Of a stretch of DNA of 23,181 nucleotides, positions 21,801-23,181 are shown piece by piece. The stretch is from JAGOBX01 sp036733285. Lineage in GTDB: Bacteria > JAGOBX01. The DNA is taken from contig DAINAU010000062.1 of the NCBI GenBank assembly GCA_036733285.1, positions 1 through 23,181 of the forward strand, in the 5' to 3' direction. The stretch's first letter is position 1, and each line of letters begins with the position of its first letter. A model generated the notes under the pieces. The model saw only the letters and a list, made by a program, of their open reading frames with translations. It was not told the origin of the DNA and ran no database searches. Both the position numbers and the translations under genes were made by a program.

Positions 21801-23114
21801 GTTATTTAAATGTTTTATGGATTCGACAAATTCAGACGCGAAATTTAACGCGCTATCAATATAGTTTTCGTAACATACCGGCGCCCCGAACACTACGAGA
21901 AGTTTTTCTCCTTCTAAAAATAAATCGCTCCTTAAAAAAAAACCTTTATGGAATTGGACAAGGCGCATAAAGTCATTATAAGAATTATTGAGTATATTGC
22001 TGAAATTTCCGCATGAATGTTCGTTTAAATTTCCGAATATTTTTGAAAAACCTATGATATTTATAAACACCACGACAGCATCTCTGTTTGCCGAAGTCAA
22101 ATCGAATCTGTAATTCAAATTTATGAAAGATTTAAGAACCGGATGAGGAATATACTGATAAATTTTCATACATAATTCTTTGTATTTAGACAAAGGCAAG
22201 TTTTCATCAACATTCGCATCGCCGGATTCAACAAATTTATTATTAACAATAATTGATTCGTTTAATATTTTATAGAATCCGCCGTTTTCATCGGCTTTCT
22301 TAATTTGGATATTAGAATTTAAAGATTTTATAAATTCGGAGGTGGCGACTATTTCATTGTCAGAAGCGCACGCTTCGTCAGAAGAATTTAAAGATTTTAT
22401 AAATTCGGAGGTGGCGACTATTTCATTGTCAGAAGCGCACGCTTCGTCAGAAGAATTTAAAGATTTTATAAATTCGGAGGTGGCGACTATTTCATTGTCA
22501 GAAGCGCACGCTTCTGCCCTCGAAAGCAGTTCCAATGTTTTTCCGAATATGTAATATTCTTTCCGCCTTTTTTGAAAATCTAAAACCGTTGAAAAAATTT
22601 CTCCGGAGTTTAATCCGATATGAATTCTAAAAGAATATTTTTTTTTAAAAATGTCAACGCTGTATTCTTTTATAAAATCGATAAGTTTTTTAGCGGTATA
22701 AACGGCGTTGAGTTTAGCTTCTGCGGGATTATTCAGATTTTCCAAAAACATAACAAGCAGCGCGTCGCCGCCGAATTTAAGAATTGACCCTTTAAATTTT
22801 TTTATTATCGCAATAAAATTTTCAAATATTTCGCTTATTGTTTTTGTTAATAATTCGACGCCTTCCGAACCGTATTTGTCAAGCTCGTTTGATAACGCCG
22901 TAAATCCGCTGATATCCGCAAACATAAATGTATATCTGACTTTGCGAATATCAAATTCATAGTTAAAAGGTTTCGCAATTAAAATCTGCAAAATATGGTT
23001 TGGAACCAGCGTTTTCAAAGCTCCGTATAATTTTTTGTAATCCTCGCCGCAGGTTAATTTATCGAATAATTTTATCGAGTCCGATTCGTTATTCTTAATA
23101 TCGGTTTCAAACAT
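18885..23114 (-). CDS. Soluble-adenylyl-cyclase-like protein: two class III cyclase domains, P-loop ATPase, TPRs
   Basis: This 1409-residue cytoplasmic protein makes a cyclic nucleotide, most likely cAMP. Cyclase domain C1 (about 55-285) has both metal aspartates: D67 in FADISGFT and D117 in LKFGGDALL, plus K113. Domain C2 (about 343-535) has lost them (N352, E403) but keeps the transition-state pair N485 and R489 in GNTVNIAARL and T478 in EYTVMG. Next come a P-loop ATPase (Walker A GAAGSGKS 579-586, Walker B LIILEDLHWIDE 698-709, GGNPFFI 793-799) and TPR-like helical pairs (about 930-1300). C1-C2-ATPase-TPR is the layout of animal ADCY10. C1 contains three 23-residue tandem repeats (about 201-266). 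It is the first gene of a - strand operon with the kinase and sigma54 regulator. The activating signal (bicarbonate, calcium, peptide or metabolite) is unknown. Confidence 0.92.
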   Translation of the reverse strand: MFETDIKNNESDSIKLFDKLTCGEDYKKLYGALKTLVPNHILQILIAKPFNYEFDIRKVRYTFMFADISGFTALSNELDKYGSEGVELLTKTISEIFENFIAIIKKFKGSILKFGGDALLVMFLENLNNPAEAKLNAVYTAKKLIDFIKEYSVDIFKKKYSFRIHIGLNSGEIFSTVLDFQKRRKEYYIFGKTLELLSRAEACASDNEIVATSEFIKSLNSSDEACASDNEIVATSEFIKSLNSSDEACASDNEIVATSEFIKSLNSNIQIKKADENGGFYKILNESIIVNNKFVESGDANVDENLPLSKYKELCMKIYQYIPHPVLKSFINLNYRFDLTSANRDAVVVFINIIGFSKIFGNLNEHSCGNFSNILNNSYNDFMRLVQFHKGFFLRSDLFLEGEKLLVVFGAPVCYENYIDSALNFASEFVESIKHLNNGLADKCPRKKCICKISAKVGINYGKTFIGLVGSEDRKEYTVMGNTVNIAARLMSIAPENSIYCCSELFPNIKNLFHYKNQSAFLKGISGEYEFYQILNKKNIQPSAGQTAGIFHGRIKELKIIENIINDVSRSTHIAHIIGAAGSGKSAFVRKCRKMFIEGGYKIYLSQFSQNISAKPLHIWIQTIKNFLGETSVEKIKSKLLEIYKKFNFQTIPLIADLLNIQIEDNEITSSLKGEKRKKALFKSIYDLIMILCSEKTLIILEDLHWIDELSFELLDYFINKNGFKDSNKKICLMMAQRPNSIIIEVKDSIDGFYNKIEINSFTFLELKQYLQTVFPDRKISNKFAYSLFEKTGGNPFFISQVLTNSGVSEDFQNIPASVNAVILSQFDKFEETQKLLLLFAAVCGREFKTEVVDYFAKKMRFKINAQLALKLFRDNNFLMDMESDEKCGVYIFIHDLMRDALLETIAVSQKKNYHNINGDWLEKFESKDNAELLAYHYFQADNPKKAHKYLIESAENAEKRYSNKQAIEYYSQLIELFERGYARFPKKIKSAFIACFNRRGLLFRLIGEYDKALSNFYQMREWSKKAKDRRNIILSNNHIGSVYRWRGDQTKALEFCKEALDNAEKLGDLKLVASCANSLSVVYWYLGKYSYAIMLGVKSVSIRRAHNDPASVAHGLFSLGNCYTKIGNFSEARKCFSELLETSKIMDNKIGLAYAFDGIGYCDKEETFYSRALENHTQAFNIRNQTGDLRGLGYSYISFGEIMEIIGDKKKCEEYFVKAHSVIKSIQDENLLSDVLRCLAINKINSGDLSEAEKLINDSLEICRRINFTESIIKSGVVASNIMLLKGNYAESMKLAGDILKESLNSEMPESFIKSHILKAKARIKLNDSKTEVFDELKKASGYSQRMNYKYLKLLSDKTIIENAFFFDMPDCVLKNYIEDYENLLYDISGRIIDGKDKKIFLEKYGYN
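22315..22514 (-). repeat. Three 69-bp tandem repeats inside the cyclase gene
   Basis: Units at 22315-22383, 22384-22452 and 22453-22514 (the last 62 nt) read as identical by eye. The unit is 23 codons, so copy number changes keep the frame. Each unit encodes EACASDNEIVATSEFIKSLN plus a 3-residue linker (SSD). The stretch continues directly from the GKTLELLSRA helix of the first cyclase domain. Identity at synonymous positions points to very recent duplication or ongoing copy-number change. Confidence 0.92.
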
Positions 23115-23181
23115 ATTAATTATTTTTTTTCACTAGTGTCCAATTAAAAATATAAAAAACTTGCTAACGGTTTTACCTTTT
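23115..23181. other. Leader of the signalling operon, cut by the window edge
   Basis: A 67-nt A/T-rich stretch upstream of the cyclase start. It holds CACTAGTG (a palindrome) followed by TCCAATT. No clear ribosome site, promoter or sigma54 box can be supported in this short piece. Confidence 0.4.

Noticed and set aside
22315..22514. Possible CRISPR array
   Set aside because: The units are directly contiguous with no spacers and are in frame with the surrounding protein.
22342..22554. Repetitive + strand ORF (MATISLSEAHAS type)
   Set aside because: It is the antisense shadow of the 69-bp repeat in the cyclase gene, with no ribosome site or family match.
23125..23181. Insertion-sequence end at the right edge (CACTAGTGTCCAATT)
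   Set aside because: There is no transposase, no matching inverted repeat in the window and too little sequence to judge.

Overview
The window is strongly A+T-rich DNA from a Gram-negative (diderm) bacterium. The evidence is a partial outer-membrane barrel gene at the left edge, an OmpA-family protein, a broken DUF3078-type barrel gene with a signal peptide, and a surface-sugar cluster. The standard code with TGA as stop is in use: the aminotransferase, the SPASM protein and the NQO-type protein all end in TGA. The phylum cannot be fixed from the sequence. The PorV/UPF0164-like, DUF3078-like and soluble-adenylyl-cyclase-like genes would fit Spirochaetota, Elusimicrobiota or the FCB group.

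Layout. (1) 1-1860: 3' end of a barrel gene, a strong terminator, then about 1 kb of non-coding DNA with A/T satellite, palindromes, one copy of a dispersed repeat and a decayed RCC1-repeat lipoprotein gene. (2) 1869-12871, all + strand: a surface-glycan biosynthesis and modification locus. It holds an SpsF-like nucleotidyltransferase, a DegT/SpsC-like aminotransferase, and, after a hairpin-rich gap with a good sigma70-type promoter, eight tightly packed genes: SPASM radical SAM, NQO-type flavoprotein, B12-binding radical SAM, NeuB/SpsE-like synthase, zinc-ribbon methyltransferase, kinase-like/methyltransferase fusion, a putative alpha/alpha-toroid protein and a hexapeptide acyltransferase. 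The SpsC/SpsE/SpsF trio suggests a nonulosonic-acid-like sugar. The radical SAM, methyl and acyl enzymes suggest that it, or a linked molecule, is unusually modified. (3) 12872-13197: convergent intergenic region with a 22-bp perfect hairpin. (4) 13198-15678, all - strand: DUF3078-like barrel gene broken by one in-frame TGA, OmpA-family protein, single-domain receiver. (5) 15952-23114, all - strand: a three-gene signalling operon.

Region 5 is the most interesting. The first gene is a 1409-residue class III nucleotide cyclase with the C1-C2-ATPase-TPR architecture of eukaryotic soluble adenylyl cyclase. It overlaps a histidine kinase whose N-terminal cyclic-nucleotide-binding domain has an intact phosphate-binding cassette. 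That gene is followed 4 nt later by a sigma54-dependent response regulator (receiver-PAS-AAA+-Fis). The simplest reading is a linear circuit: stimulus, cAMP, kinase, phospho-activator, sigma54 promoters. The cyclase gene also carries three virtually identical in-frame 69-bp repeats beside the degenerate half-site of its first cyclase domain.

No tRNA, rRNA, CRISPR array or intact transposase was seen.
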